Positions 8,202 to 15,824 of a stretch of 64,000 bases of DNA are shown piece after piece. The translations under genes were made by a program, and so were the position numbers. The notes beneath the pieces are model-generated. The model saw nothing but the letters and a program-made list of their open reading frames with translations, made no database searches and was not told the DNA's origin. This stretch comes from Shinella sp. (GTDB lineage Bacteria > Pseudomonadota > Alphaproteobacteria > Rhizobiales > Rhizobiaceae): the NCBI GenBank assembly GCA_003248775.1, contig QFQX01000022.1, forward strand, positions 1 to 64,000. The letters run 5' to 3'. Position 1 is the first letter of the stretch, and every line of letters starts with the position of its first letter.

Positions 8202-8813
8202 ATGACAAAAAAGATTACTCTCGGAATTGGATTTATGACAGCAGTTCTGCTTGGAGCGCTCACCACACCGGCCGCAGCAGCACCCATCAGCATGAAGATC
8301 ATTGGCAAGGCAAATCCGCCGATCGGTCACTACGAATTCTGCAAAACCTATGCAACCGAATGCCAGCCAGCCGGAGGCGATACAGGCCCGACCCTGTTGA
8401 CCGAGGACAAGTGGAAAGTCCTTCTCGACGTCAACTATACCGTCAACGAATCCATCACGCCGATGACCGACATGGAGATCTACGGTGTTGAGGAACATTG
8501 GGCTTATCCGCGCACTGTCGGCGACTGCGAAGACTTCGTTCTACTCAAGCGTAAGCTTCTGATGGAAAAGGGATTTTCCGTATCTGACCTGCTGATTACG
8601 GTTGTGGTGCAACCAAGCGGAGAAGGGCACGCAGTCCTAACGGTGAGAACCGACCGCGGAGACTTTGTTCTCGACAACATGCGCAACAAGGTTCTGCTCT
8701 GGTCCGACACGGAATACACTTACCTCAAGCGCCAGTCGACCGATGATCCCGGTCGCTGGGTCAAACTTCAGGACGGACGCGCTCCAGTCGTCGGCAGCGT
8801 CGGCACGAACTAA
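8202..8813 (+). CDS. Bacterial transglutaminase-like cysteine protease (BTLCP, DUF920), exported
   Basis: 203 residues with a signal peptide (hydrophobic 5-20, then TTPAAAA cleavage region near 27), so it is probably periplasmic. The papain-like triad of the BTLCP family is visible: Cys109 in GDCEDF, His143 in GEGHAVL, Asp158 in DFVLDNM. BTLCP proteins of the LapG type cleave cell-surface adhesins; others are linked to type I secretion or have unknown substrates. No LapD-like partner or adhesin gene lies nearby. GGGAG precedes the ATG at a good distance. A paralogue with the same spacing of triad residues lies at 54797-55369. Confidence 0.9.
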   Translation: MTKKITLGIGFMTAVLLGALTTPAAAAPISMKIIGKANPPIGHYEFCKTYATECQPAGGDTGPTLLTEDKWKVLLDVNYTVNESITPMTDMEIYGVEEHWAYPRTVGDCEDFVLLKRKLLMEKGFSVSDLLITVVVQPSGEGHAVLTVRTDRGDFVLDNMRNKVLLWSDTEYTYLKRQSTDDPGRWVKLQDGRAPVVGSVGTN

Positions 8814-8873
8814 AGCTGGCATTGGAGAAGCGTGCAGCGTTTTTGCTGGAGTGACACGCTCAAAAAACAAAAG

Positions 8874-8919
8874 CTTAAAGCGCAAGACGCGAATCTGAAA
8901 GATCGCGATGCGCTTTAAG
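8874..8919. repeat. Intergenic palindromic element, GCGCTTTAAG type
   Basis: Outer arms CTTAAAGCGC (8874-8883) and GCGCTTTAAG (8910-8919) are perfect inverted repeats around a nested imperfect CGCGAATCT/AGATCGCG core. The layout resembles the element at 33973-34013, which has outer GCGCTCTA arms and an inner ATCTGA/TCAGAT pair. It looks like a member of the short palindromic intergenic repeats scattered in rhizobial genomes. Confidence 0.6.
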
Positions 8920-8992
8920 TCCCAGCGAGTGAGCTTCAAAGCTTCTGGCCCGGTCTGTCCCCCCGCATACCCCGTCCCCGACCGGAGCCAAC

Positions 8993-9030
8993 GAGCCGGT
9001 CCCGCTCATCCCGGGACCGGCTCACTTTTT
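8993..9030 (+). terminator. Rho-independent terminator
   Basis: Arms GAGCCGGTCCCG (8993-9004) and CGGGACCGGCTC (9012-9023) form a perfect 12-bp stem with a 7-base loop, followed by AC and a run of T. It would end transcripts from the BTLCP gene 180 bp upstream or from an independent small RNA in between. Confidence 0.85.
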
Positions 9031-9193
9031 TCTAGAGGCCGCCCGCTCTGCATCCGGCACCGCCACGCCCCTTTACGCCGCATTAACCATCTTGATCGAC
9101 TCTCCCCTGAACAACACGATCAAGGATTCGAAAACCGTCCGCGGGGACAAAGCTGGCGGTTTCTGCGAACCTTCACCAAAACGAGGGGCGGGC

Positions 9194-9979
9194 ATGGCGA
9201 ACACGGCAGACGACGCGCACGACCACAGCCCACTAATATCCAATCGTTTTCTACTCATCCTGACGTCGGCGATCGCGGTCCTTGCCCTGCTTTCCCTTGC
9301 AGTTCACGTTTTGGGCCGAAGCCTCGGACAAGAGCTGGCACTTGCCGGCCATACCGATAGCACCTCCAGTTTCACCATAGCCATCGGTCAGGATCGACTA
9401 CGATTGGAAGCCAATAGCATTCGATTCGAGGACCAGCGCCAGGACGGCAAGAGTGATCGGATCGATCTTTACCTCGTCTGGCCAGAAATGGCCGGTTACA
9501 GCAAGGATCTGAGAGAACGGTTCGACGACATCTCCCGGACCGATTCCCTTATTTTCCTGCAACTTTCCCAGAGCACGATGTCCCGCGACATGTCGGGCCG
9601 AGTGGAGCCTATCTATTCGTTGCTGTTAGACGGCTCGTCCCAGAAAGGTCCGGACGGACTTACCCTTCACAAGTTTCGTCGGGGTACCGGTTATGACAAC
9701 GAGACACTGCTGACCGCGGATCTTCCCGACGGGACCAGCTACGCCGTCCGATGCATTCTTCCCGAAGATCCGTCGCTCGCCACCAGCGGCGATTGCCAGC
9801 GCGACATTCATGTTGGAAAGGACCTGACTGTTCTCTACCGGTTCTCAAGCCGAATGCTCAAGGATTGGCGCGCAATCGACACTGCCATCCGGGCCTATAC
9901 GGAAGCGCGTATCGAGCCTCCTATCCTCGCACCCTCCCATAAAATGCGACGAGATCAGGCAACGAATGATTCATTATAA
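9194..9979 (+). CDS. Conserved hypothetical protein with one N-terminal membrane anchor
   Basis: 261 residues from the ATG at 9194, which has a purine-rich GAGGGGCGGG just upstream. One hydrophobic segment (about residues 20-42) suggests a type II anchor with a large periplasmic C-terminal part. The soluble part is mostly polar beta-type sequence and includes two Cys (near YAVRCILP and SGDCQRD) that could form a disulfide. No catalytic motif or named domain was recognised. It has no close operon partner: the next gene starts about 95 bp downstream with its own leader. Function unknown. Confidence 0.75.
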   Translation: MANTADDAHDHSPLISNRFLLILTSAIAVLALLSLAVHVLGRSLGQELALAGHTDSTSSFTIAIGQDRLRLEANSIRFEDQRQDGKSDRIDLYLVWPEMAGYSKDLRERFDDISRTDSLIFLQLSQSTMSRDMSGRVEPIYSLLLDGSSQKGPDGLTLHKFRRGTGYDNETLLTADLPDGTSYAVRCILPEDPSLATSGDCQRDIHVGKDLTVLYRFSSRMLKDWRAIDTAIRAYTEARIEPPILAPSHKMRRDQATNDSL

Positions 9980-10073
9980 ACTTCTTGGTAAGGCTGCGGC
10001 CGTAGACTTCACGAATTGGGCACGTGGGGGCGGGCCCGGATCCCAGATGATCAGAATTTGAAGAGTTCTTGCG

Positions 10074-11567
10074 GTGCAGAATAAAATTGGAAGTCTCAAT
10101 CTTGCGCGAAAAATGCAGAAGCTGGCGGCGGCGGCTCTAATTTTCGCGTCGGCAGTGGGTGTTAATGTGGGGTCGGCGCATGCTGCTCCCAAATATGCCG
10201 GGATTGTTGTCGACGCCAGTACGGGTAAGGTTCTCTACAGCGAGGATGCTGACACCCTTCGCTATCCGGCGTCCCTTACCAAGATGATGACGCTCTACCT
10301 CACCTTCGAAGCGCTCGAAGCAGGTCGTATTCGACTGGACAGCAAGGTGCCTGTTTCAGCCAACGCTGCTGCGGAGCCTCCGTCGAAACTCGGCGTTGGT
10401 GCAGGTCGTTCGGTAACGGTCGAGCAAGCAATCCTTGCCCTCGTTACGCGGTCCGCCAACGACATGGCAACTGCGCTTGGCGAGTACCTCGGCGGCTCGG
10501 AAAGCCGTTTCGCCCAGCAGATGACGGCGAAGGCCCGCAGCCTCGGCATGACCAAGACCACCTATCGTAACGCGAACGGCCTGCCCAACACGGCGCAGAT
10601 GACAACCGCCCGCGACCAAGCCCGTCTCGGCATAGCGCTTCGGCAGCATTTCCCGCAATATTTCGGCTACTTCTCCACCCGCAGCTTCCAGTTCGGCAAG
10701 CAGACTATCGGCAACCACAATCGTCTTCTCGGCGTGGTTCGCGGCGTGGACGGTATCAAAACAGGTTACACGCGTGCCGCCGGCTACAATCTCGTGACCT
10801 CGGCTCAAGCCGATGGCCGTTCAATCGTTGGCGTGGTCATGGGCTCTTCGTCGGGTGCCAAGCGTAATGAGACGATGAAGCAGCTCGTTCTGCGCTACAT
10901 GCCGAAGGCTTCCCGCTCCGGCGGTGGTAGCGATCTGATCGCCAAGGTCAACACGTCGGTGGCACCTTCTGCCGCAGCGGCCGCAGTGGATGAGCCCGCG
11001 TTTGTGGCCAGCGCGCCACGCCTTCCTTCCGAAGGCCCGCTTCCAGACACCCGTTACAAGAACGGCGCAGTCGCTTCGGCCTTTGCAGCGCCGGCTAACG
11101 ACAATGGTGCAGCCGCCGCCCTCAAGGCCGCAACAGGCGCGCCGGAACGCCCGCTTTCTGCCGGCGTGCCCGTTCCGCAGCCGGCTCCGGCCTATATGCC
11201 GAAGGTGAAGGCTTCGGCCGAACCGCAGTCTCTCGCAGAGGAAGAAACCGAATCCGTTGCGCAGGCCGCCGTAAAACCGGTTGACCTCGACCAGACGATT
11301 ACGGCCTCCACCCGGCCTTCGGCGGGTTGGGTCATCCAGATCGGCACATCGCCGGATCGGGAACAGGCCATGACACTCCTGCGTAAAGCGCAGGATAAAG
11401 GCGGCAAGGTATTGCGTTCCGCCACCCCTTTCACCGTCGCCTATAACAGTGGTTCGGAACAACTTTACCGCGCGCGGTTCGGCGGCTTCGACGACCAGAA
11501 GACAGCGGTCAATGCATGCAAGAGCTTGAAAAAGGTGGGTATTGGCTGCTGGGCTGCAATGCAGTGA
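10074..11567 (+). CDS. D-alanyl-D-alanine carboxypeptidase with C-terminal SPOR domain
   Basis: Penicillin-binding protein of the DacA/peptidase S11 family that trims the terminal D-Ala of peptidoglycan stem peptides in the periplasm. A signal peptide ends at SAHAA (about 38). The three penicillin-binding motifs are present: SLTK (67-70), SAN (127-129) and KTG (229-231). A long Ala/Pro-rich linker (about 285-415) leads to a SPOR domain (about 421-496) that binds denuded glycan at the division site. The GTG at 10074 is used because a purine-rich GAAGAG precedes it; an ATG at 10113 would shorten the signal region. 497 residues matches the rhizobial type. Confidence 0.93.
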   Translation: MQNKIGSLNLARKMQKLAAAALIFASAVGVNVGSAHAAPKYAGIVVDASTGKVLYSEDADTLRYPASLTKMMTLYLTFEALEAGRIRLDSKVPVSANAAAEPPSKLGVGAGRSVTVEQAILALVTRSANDMATALGEYLGGSESRFAQQMTAKARSLGMTKTTYRNANGLPNTAQMTTARDQARLGIALRQHFPQYFGYFSTRSFQFGKQTIGNHNRLLGVVRGVDGIKTGYTRAAGYNLVTSAQADGRSIVGVVMGSSSGAKRNETMKQLVLRYMPKASRSGGGSDLIAKVNTSVAPSAAAAAVDEPAFVASAPRLPSEGPLPDTRYKNGAVASAFAAPANDNGAAAALKAATGAPERPLSAGVPVPQPAPAYMPKVKASAEPQSLAEEETESVAQAAVKPVDLDQTITASTRPSAGWVIQIGTSPDREQAMTLLRKAQDKGGKVLRSATPFTVAYNSGSEQLYRARFGGFDDQKTAVNACKSLKKVGIGCWAAMQ

Positions 11568-11613
11568 CAGTCGTCTCCCGACCTCGATTTTTATCGCGTA
11601 CGAGGTAACGAAC

Positions 11614-11883
11614 ATGGCATCGAACGAAAATCATTTCGAATTCGCGGCGAGCCAGGACAACGAAAGCCGCGGAGGGCATTACGGCCTGCATCCGCTGCAT
11701 GAGGCTGCGTTCCGTCTTGCCGATCTTGGTCTCAGTCGGAAGCGCTCGCGCACCAAGGACCTGATCGGCCTGCTGCTTTGCCACGGCGCGCGCGCCTGGC
11801 GTTATTCGCAGCCGGAAGCCAATATCCACCTGCATGTCTCCTCGCAGGCTGGCCGCTTTCCCGTTCTTCTGCGCCTGCGCTGA
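11614..11883 (+). CDS. Small hypothetical protein
   Basis: 89 residues from an ATG with GAGG upstream. It is basic and His-rich (YGLHPLHEAAFRLAD, plus a C-terminal HLHVSSQ), with no membrane segment and no Cys pair apart from a single LLCHG. It lies 46 bp after the carboxypeptidase stop and 27 bp before the carbonic anhydrase start on the same strand, so it is probably co-transcribed with one of them. No family was recognised. The good ribosome binding site and tight packing support it being real. Confidence 0.6.
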   Translation: MASNENHFEFAASQDNESRGGHYGLHPLHEAAFRLADLGLSRKRSRTKDLIGLLLCHGARAWRYSQPEANIHLHVSSQAGRFPVLLRLR

Positions 11884-11910
11884 AGACGGCTGACCGACGG
11901 ACACAGTTTC

Positions 11911-12438
11911 ATGCCGCTATATTCGCTCGGAAACCTCTCGCCGAAAACGCCCCCTGAAGGGCGTTTCTGGGTTGCTCCCGATGCTCATGTGATCGGGCAG
12001 GTCGATCTCGGCGAGGATGTCGGCATCTGGTTCGGAGCCGTCCTGCGCGGCGACAACGAACCGATCGTCATCGGCGAGCGGAGCAATATTCAGGAAGGCG
12101 TGATGATCCATACGGATCCGCGCTTTCCCGTGACCATCGGCAGAGGCTGCACGATCGGGCATCACGCCATCATTCATGGCTGCGCGATCGGCGACAATTC
12201 CCTGATCGGCATGGGTGCTACCGTTCTGAACGGCGCGAAGATCGGCAACAACTGCCTCGTTGGCGCAAACGCGCTGATCACCGAGAACAAGGAATTTCCC
12301 GACAATTCGCTGATCGTCGGTTCTCCCGCCCGGGTCGTCAGAACCCTGGACGAAACCTCAGCGGCAAGACTTGCCCTGTCGGCTGAGAGCTATGTCCGCA
12401 ACTGGCAACGCTTCGCCCGCGATCTCAAGCAGATCTGA
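11911..12438 (+). CDS. Gamma-carbonic anhydrase family protein
   Basis: 175 residues of left-handed beta-helix hexapeptide repeats, typical of the YrdA/CaiE/Cam-like gamma class. The zinc-binding His candidates are all present: H67 in MIHTDP and the pair in IGHHAIIHG (H84/H85 and H89). The class hydrates CO2 or acts as an acyltransferase-like homologue; many YrdA-type members show weak or no anhydrase activity. Cytosolic, probably a trimer. It ends shortly before the convergent zur gene, so zinc is a theme on both sides, but this may be chance. Confidence 0.88.
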   Translation: MPLYSLGNLSPKTPPEGRFWVAPDAHVIGQVDLGEDVGIWFGAVLRGDNEPIVIGERSNIQEGVMIHTDPRFPVTIGRGCTIGHHAIIHGCAIGDNSLIGMGATVLNGAKIGNNCLVGANALITENKEFPDNSLIVGSPARVVRTLDETSAARLALSAESYVRNWQRFARDLKQI

Positions 12439-12459
12439 TAGATCCTGGGTCAGCGCCGC

Positions 12460-12855
12460 TCAGGCACACTCCGCGCACAGGCCACGGATTTCAATCGTCG
12501 TCTTTTCCGCTTTGAAGCGCTGGCCCTTGGCCCAGTCCGCCAGCCGATGATCTATGGCGTGATCGTGGAATTCGCTGACACGGCCGCACTTGTTGCAGAT
12601 CGCAAAGGCGACCGTGCCATGATGGCAGCAATCCTGTTTGGGATGGGCGCAGACGACGAAGGAGTTGATGCTCTCGAGACGATGCACCAGCCCCATCTCG
12701 ACCAGCTTGTCGAGCGCCCGGTAAACCTGCAGCGGCGCCCGGAAACCATGATCGCGCAGGCGGTCGAGGATCCCGTAAGCCGAAAGCGGTCCAACCGATT
12801 CCGTCAGCGCATCGAAAACGAGCGATTGGTTCTTCGTCAGTTGTGGCGTTGTCAT
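12460..12855 (-). CDS. zur: Zinc uptake regulator (Fur family)
   Basis: 131 residues: an N-terminal winged helix (about 1-70, with YRALDKLVEMGLVHRL) and a dimerisation/metal domain. Metal ligand candidates include C69, the CCHH at 76-79, the structural pair CNKC (87-90), FHDH (96-99) and a C-terminal CAEC (127-130). The zinc-rich set and the adjacent znu genes mark it as Zur rather than Fur. With zinc bound it represses uptake genes; palindromic sites that it may bind lie at 14676-14692 and 15794-15808. It begins 5 bp after the znuB stop, so it is the last gene of a znuC-znuB-zur operon. Confidence 0.93.
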   Translation of the reverse strand: MTTPQLTKNQSLVFDALTESVGPLSAYGILDRLRDHGFRAPLQVYRALDKLVEMGLVHRLESINSFVVCAHPKQDCCHHGTVAFAICNKCGRVSEFHDHAIDHRLADWAKGQRFKAEKTTIEIRGLCAECA

Positions 12856-12860
12856 GGTTC

Positions 12861-13676
12861 CTATCCCTGCCTGTTCGTCTCGGCACCCTCGCGTCCGGGC
12901 TTGGGCAGGAGACTCAAGAGAAAGAGTACAAGAGCCGCCACGACAATCGAAGGGCCGGACGGCGTATCATAGGTCAACGATCCGAAAAGACCGAAAACGA
13001 CGGCGACTGCGCCGATCAGCGACGCGAAGACGGCCATGACCTCTGGCGTCGTCGCGAAACGGCGCGCGGTCGCGGCGGGAATGATCAACAGCGATGTGAT
13101 CAGCATGATGCCGACGATCTTCATCGCGATGGCGATCACCAATGCCATCAGCAGCATGAAGGCCAGACGCGCCCGTTCGGGCTGCAATCCCTCGGCCTCG
13201 GCAAGTTCCGCATTGACCGTCGCGGCCAATAGTGGGCGCCAGAGCCACGCGATCATGCCGAGCACAACGGCGCCGCCGACCCAGACCACCACGATATCGG
13301 TCGTGTCCACCGCGAGGATATCCCCGAACAGGAAGGCCACCAGATCGATACGCACCCAGGTCATGAAGGCGACCATCACAAGGCCGATCGCCAGTGTCGC
13401 GTGGCTGAGTATGCCGAGCAGCGCATCGGCCGAAAGCGCCTGCCGGCGCTGCAGGAGGAGGAGCAAGAGCGATACCATCGACGCGACGACGAAGACGCTC
13501 ACCATCAGATTGAGCGACAGAAGCAGCGAGAGCGCAACCCCAAGAAGCGCCGAATGGGCCATGGTGTCACCGAAATAGGCCATACGCCGCCAGATGACGA
13601 AACAGCCGAGTGGGCCGGTCGTCAGTGCAAGTCCGATACCCGCCAGCATTGCGCGGAGGAAGAAATCGTCAAACAT
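12861..13676 (-). CDS. znuB: Zinc ABC transporter permease
   Basis: Inner-membrane channel of the high-affinity zinc importer. 271 residues with about eight hydrophobic segments, and the family's opening GPLGCFVIWRRMAYFGDTMAHSA region containing the conserved His of metal-type permeases. It overlaps the end of znuC by 8 bases and precedes zur by 5 bases, so all three are translated from one message. Partners are ZnuC (ATPase) and the divergently encoded ZnuA (binding protein). Confidence 0.95.
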   Translation of the reverse strand: MFDDFFLRAMLAGIGLALTTGPLGCFVIWRRMAYFGDTMAHSALLGVALSLLLSLNLMVSVFVVASMVSLLLLLLQRRQALSADALLGILSHATLAIGLVMVAFMTWVRIDLVAFLFGDILAVDTTDIVVVWVGGAVVLGMIAWLWRPLLAATVNAELAEAEGLQPERARLAFMLLMALVIAIAMKIVGIMLITSLLIIPAATARRFATTPEVMAVFASLIGAVAVVFGLFGSLTYDTPSGPSIVVAALVLFLLSLLPKPGREGAETNRQG

Positions 13677-14613
13677 GATTGCTCTCCCTGCCCTTGTCAG
13701 CCGAGATCAGAACGGTTTCGCCGTCGGCCGTCTTGCGATGACTACCGTCATGCGCATGGTCGTGACCGTGATGGTGATGGGCGTGTTCATGATGATCCTC
13801 ATCATGATGGTGGTGGCCGTCACCCGGATGGCAATGTTCGGTTACGCTGCCGTCGCTATGCATGACTCGGCCATCGGGCAGATGGGTATGGTCGTGATCG
13901 TGGCTGTAGACCGCCAGCGTGCGGCCTGCATTGGCGCCGAAGAGGCGCATATATTCCGGGCTCTGGCTGACGGCCGCCGGGGTGCCACGGCAACAGACGT
14001 GGCCGTTGAGGCAGATAACCGTGTCGGTTTCGGCCATGACGACATGCAGGTCATGGGAAATCAGCAGGATGCCGCAGCCGGTGGAATTGCGGATCGAGGT
14101 GATGAGATCGTAGAGCGCGATTTCGCCGGAGAAATCCACGCCCTGAACCGGCTCGTCCAATACCAGCAGATCGGGCTTGCGGGCGATGGCGCGGGCTAGC
14201 AGTGCACGCTGGAATTCTCCGCCCGAGAGGTGCTGCACCTCAGCCGAGGCGAGATGGGCAATGCCCACCGCCTCGAGCGCCGACTTGATCTCGCTCTCGG
14301 GCAAAGGTCCGGTAAGGCTCATCAGGCGTTTTACGGTGAGCGGCATGGTCCAGTCGACGGCCAGCTTCTGCGGCACATAACCGACGCGAAGACCGGGCTT
14401 GCGCTCGACCCTGCCCTCATCCGGCTTCAGCACGCCGATCGCCATCTTGGCGCTCGTCGACTTTCCTGAACCATTCGGACCGATCAGGGTGACGATCTCT
14501 CCCGGCGCCACGGAAAATTCGACGCCGCGAACGAGCCAGCGCCCGCTTCTGCGGATGCCGGCCTCCTGCAGCGTGACCAGCGGCTGATTGTTCCTGGTTT
14601 CTGGCTGGGACAT
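13669..14613 (-). CDS. znuC: Zinc ABC transporter ATP-binding protein
   Basis: ATPase that powers zinc import through ZnuB. Walker A GPNGSGKST (45-53), signature LSGGE (129-133) and Walker B LLVLDEP (149-155) are intact. Residues about 235-295 form an unusually His/Asp-rich tail, with runs such as HHHHDEDHHEH, which probably buffers or senses zinc. The ATG at 14613 begins the conserved region; the open frame upstream is extra. 314 residues is longer than E. coli ZnuC (251) because of this tail, as in other rhizobia. It starts about 65 bp from the Zur-like palindrome that divides it from znuA. Confidence 0.95.
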   Translation of the reverse strand: MSQPETRNNQPLVTLQEAGIRRSGRWLVRGVEFSVAPGEIVTLIGPNGSGKSTSAKMAIGVLKPDEGRVERKPGLRVGYVPQKLAVDWTMPLTVKRLMSLTGPLPESEIKSALEAVGIAHLASAEVQHLSGGEFQRALLARAIARKPDLLVLDEPVQGVDFSGEIALYDLITSIRNSTGCGILLISHDLHVVMAETDTVICLNGHVCCRGTPAAVSQSPEYMRLFGANAGRTLAVYSHDHDHTHLPDGRVMHSDGSVTEHCHPGDGHHHHDEDHHEHAHHHHGHDHAHDGSHRKTADGETVLISADKGRESNHV

Positions 14614-14675
14614 CGTGACCCCGAAAATTTGTTGTTGCACGACGCTATGCCACACGTTATAGCGTTACGCAATGA

Positions 14676-14692
14676 ATGTAATATTATTACAT
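14676..14692. promoter_or_regulatory. Candidate Zur box between znuC and znuA
   Basis: A perfect inverted repeat, TGTAATA-T-TATTACA at 14677-14691, extended by one more A/T pair. It lies in the divergent 104-bp znuC/znuA gap, 26 bp before the znuA ATG, where a repressor would block both promoters. The sequence fits the TGTTATA-n-TATAACA style of alphaproteobacterial Zur sites. Confidence 0.8.
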
Positions 14693-14717
14693 AACACATT
14701 CAAGATGGAGACCTCTT

Positions 14718-15740
14718 ATGATCAAGTCCCGCGCCGGCCTTTTCACCACTACGGCCGCCCTCCTTTTCATGCCTTCGCTCGCGTTCGCTGCGCCGCCTGA
14801 GGTGGTGGTGTCGATCAAGCCGATCCACTCGCTCGTGGCGGCGATCATGAAGGGCGTGGCGGAGCCGAGCCTGATCGTCGAGGGTGCGGCATCCCCTCAT
14901 ACCTATAACATGAAGCCTTCAAACGCCCGTGCGCTGGAACATGCCGACGTCGTCTTCTGGGTCGGGCCCGGTCTCGAGGCGTTCCTTGAAAAGCCGCTCG
15001 ATGCACTCGCCGGCAAGGCCAAGGTTGTAGAGCTCGAAGATGCTCCCGGCATCACCAAGCTGCCCTTCCGTGAAGGTGGTGCGTTCGAGGCTCACGACCA
15101 CGGCGAACATGAGCATGACGAGCATGCCGAGGGCGAGCATCATGACGACCACGGCGCAGAACATGCCGAGGCCAACGGTGAGGAAGCCGGGCACGCCGAT
15201 GAACATCATCATGACGAGCACGGCGGCACGGACATGCATCTCTGGCTCGACCCGATGAACGCCAAGGTGATGGCTGGTGCTATCGAGGCCACGCTGATCG
15301 AGGCCGACCCCGCCAACGCCGCGCACTATAAGACGAACGCCAAGGCACTGGATGACGAACTCACCGCATTGGACAAGGAAATCGCCGAAACCGTTGCGCC
15401 TGTCGCCGACAAGCCCTTCATCGTCTTCCACGATGCCTATCAGTATTTCGAGCATCGCTATCATGTTCGCGTCGCAGGTTCGATCACCGTCAGCCCTGAA
15501 ACCATGCCCGGTGCGGAGCGCGTCTCCCAGATTCATGCCAAGGTCAAGGAACTCGGTGCGGTCTGCGTGTTCGCAGAGCCCCAGTTCGAACCGAAGCTGA
15601 TCAAGGTCGTCACGGAGGGCACCGACGCGAAGAGCGGTACGCTCGATCCCGAGGGCGGAGCCATCACCGAAGGCCCCGAGCTTTACTCGACGCTTCTGCG
15701 CGGCATGGCCAAATCCCTGGCAGACTGCCTGTCCCACTAA
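14718..15740 (+). CDS. znuA: Zinc ABC transporter substrate-binding protein
   Basis: Periplasmic cluster A-I metal-binding protein that hands zinc to ZnuB. Signal peptide residues 1-25 (ending LAFAAPPE). The metal-site His of this family are visible in IVEGAASPHTYNMKPS and in GGTDMHLWLDP. Residues about 120-173 form a His/Asp/Glu-rich loop (HDHGEHEHDEHAEGEHHDD), the feature that separates zinc-type ZnuA from Mn-type proteins. 340 residues. Expressed from the divergent promoter carrying the Zur-like palindrome and followed by a terminator at 15757-15780. Confidence 0.95.
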   Translation: MIKSRAGLFTTTAALLFMPSLAFAAPPEVVVSIKPIHSLVAAIMKGVAEPSLIVEGAASPHTYNMKPSNARALEHADVVFWVGPGLEAFLEKPLDALAGKAKVVELEDAPGITKLPFREGGAFEAHDHGEHEHDEHAEGEHHDDHGAEHAEANGEEAGHADEHHHDEHGGTDMHLWLDPMNAKVMAGAIEATLIEADPANAAHYKTNAKALDDELTALDKEIAETVAPVADKPFIVFHDAYQYFEHRYHVRVAGSITVSPETMPGAERVSQIHAKVKELGAVCVFAEPQFEPKLIKVVTEGTDAKSGTLDPEGGAITEGPELYSTLLRGMAKSLADCLSH

Positions 15741-15756
15741 GCGTGGTGCTCTGCGG

Positions 15757-15780
15757 AAGGCGGACGGAAGTCCGCCTTTT
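15757..15780 (+). terminator. Rho-independent terminator after znuA
   Basis: Arms AAGGCGGAC (15757-15765) and GTCCGCCTT (15770-15778) around a GGAA tetraloop, followed by TT. It lies 17 bp after the znuA stop and before the second Zur-like site. Confidence 0.8.
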
Positions 15781-15793
15781 CGCGATCCTCAAT

Positions 15794-15808
15794 TGTTACA
15801 ATATTACA
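15794..15808. promoter_or_regulatory. Second candidate Zur box, upstream of the COG0523 gene
   Basis: TGTTACA-A-TATTACA: the right half is identical to the znu palindrome and the left half matches it at 5 of 7 positions. It lies 17 bp before the ATG of the COG0523 GTPase gene. A shared site would place that gene in the Zur regulon. Confidence 0.65.
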
Positions 15809-15824
15809 TTTTGGAGTTTGTCAC

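Larger units (their letters stand above)
8814..9193. other. 380-bp intergenic region with palindromic repeat and plus-strand terminator
   Basis: No protein gene supported. It contains the palindromic element at 8874-8919 and a strong plus-strand terminator at 8993-9030, preceded by a C-rich stretch (about 8957-8980). The frame of the next gene is open upstream to 9092, but the better start is at 9194. A short non-coding transcript ending at the terminator is possible. Confidence 0.6.
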
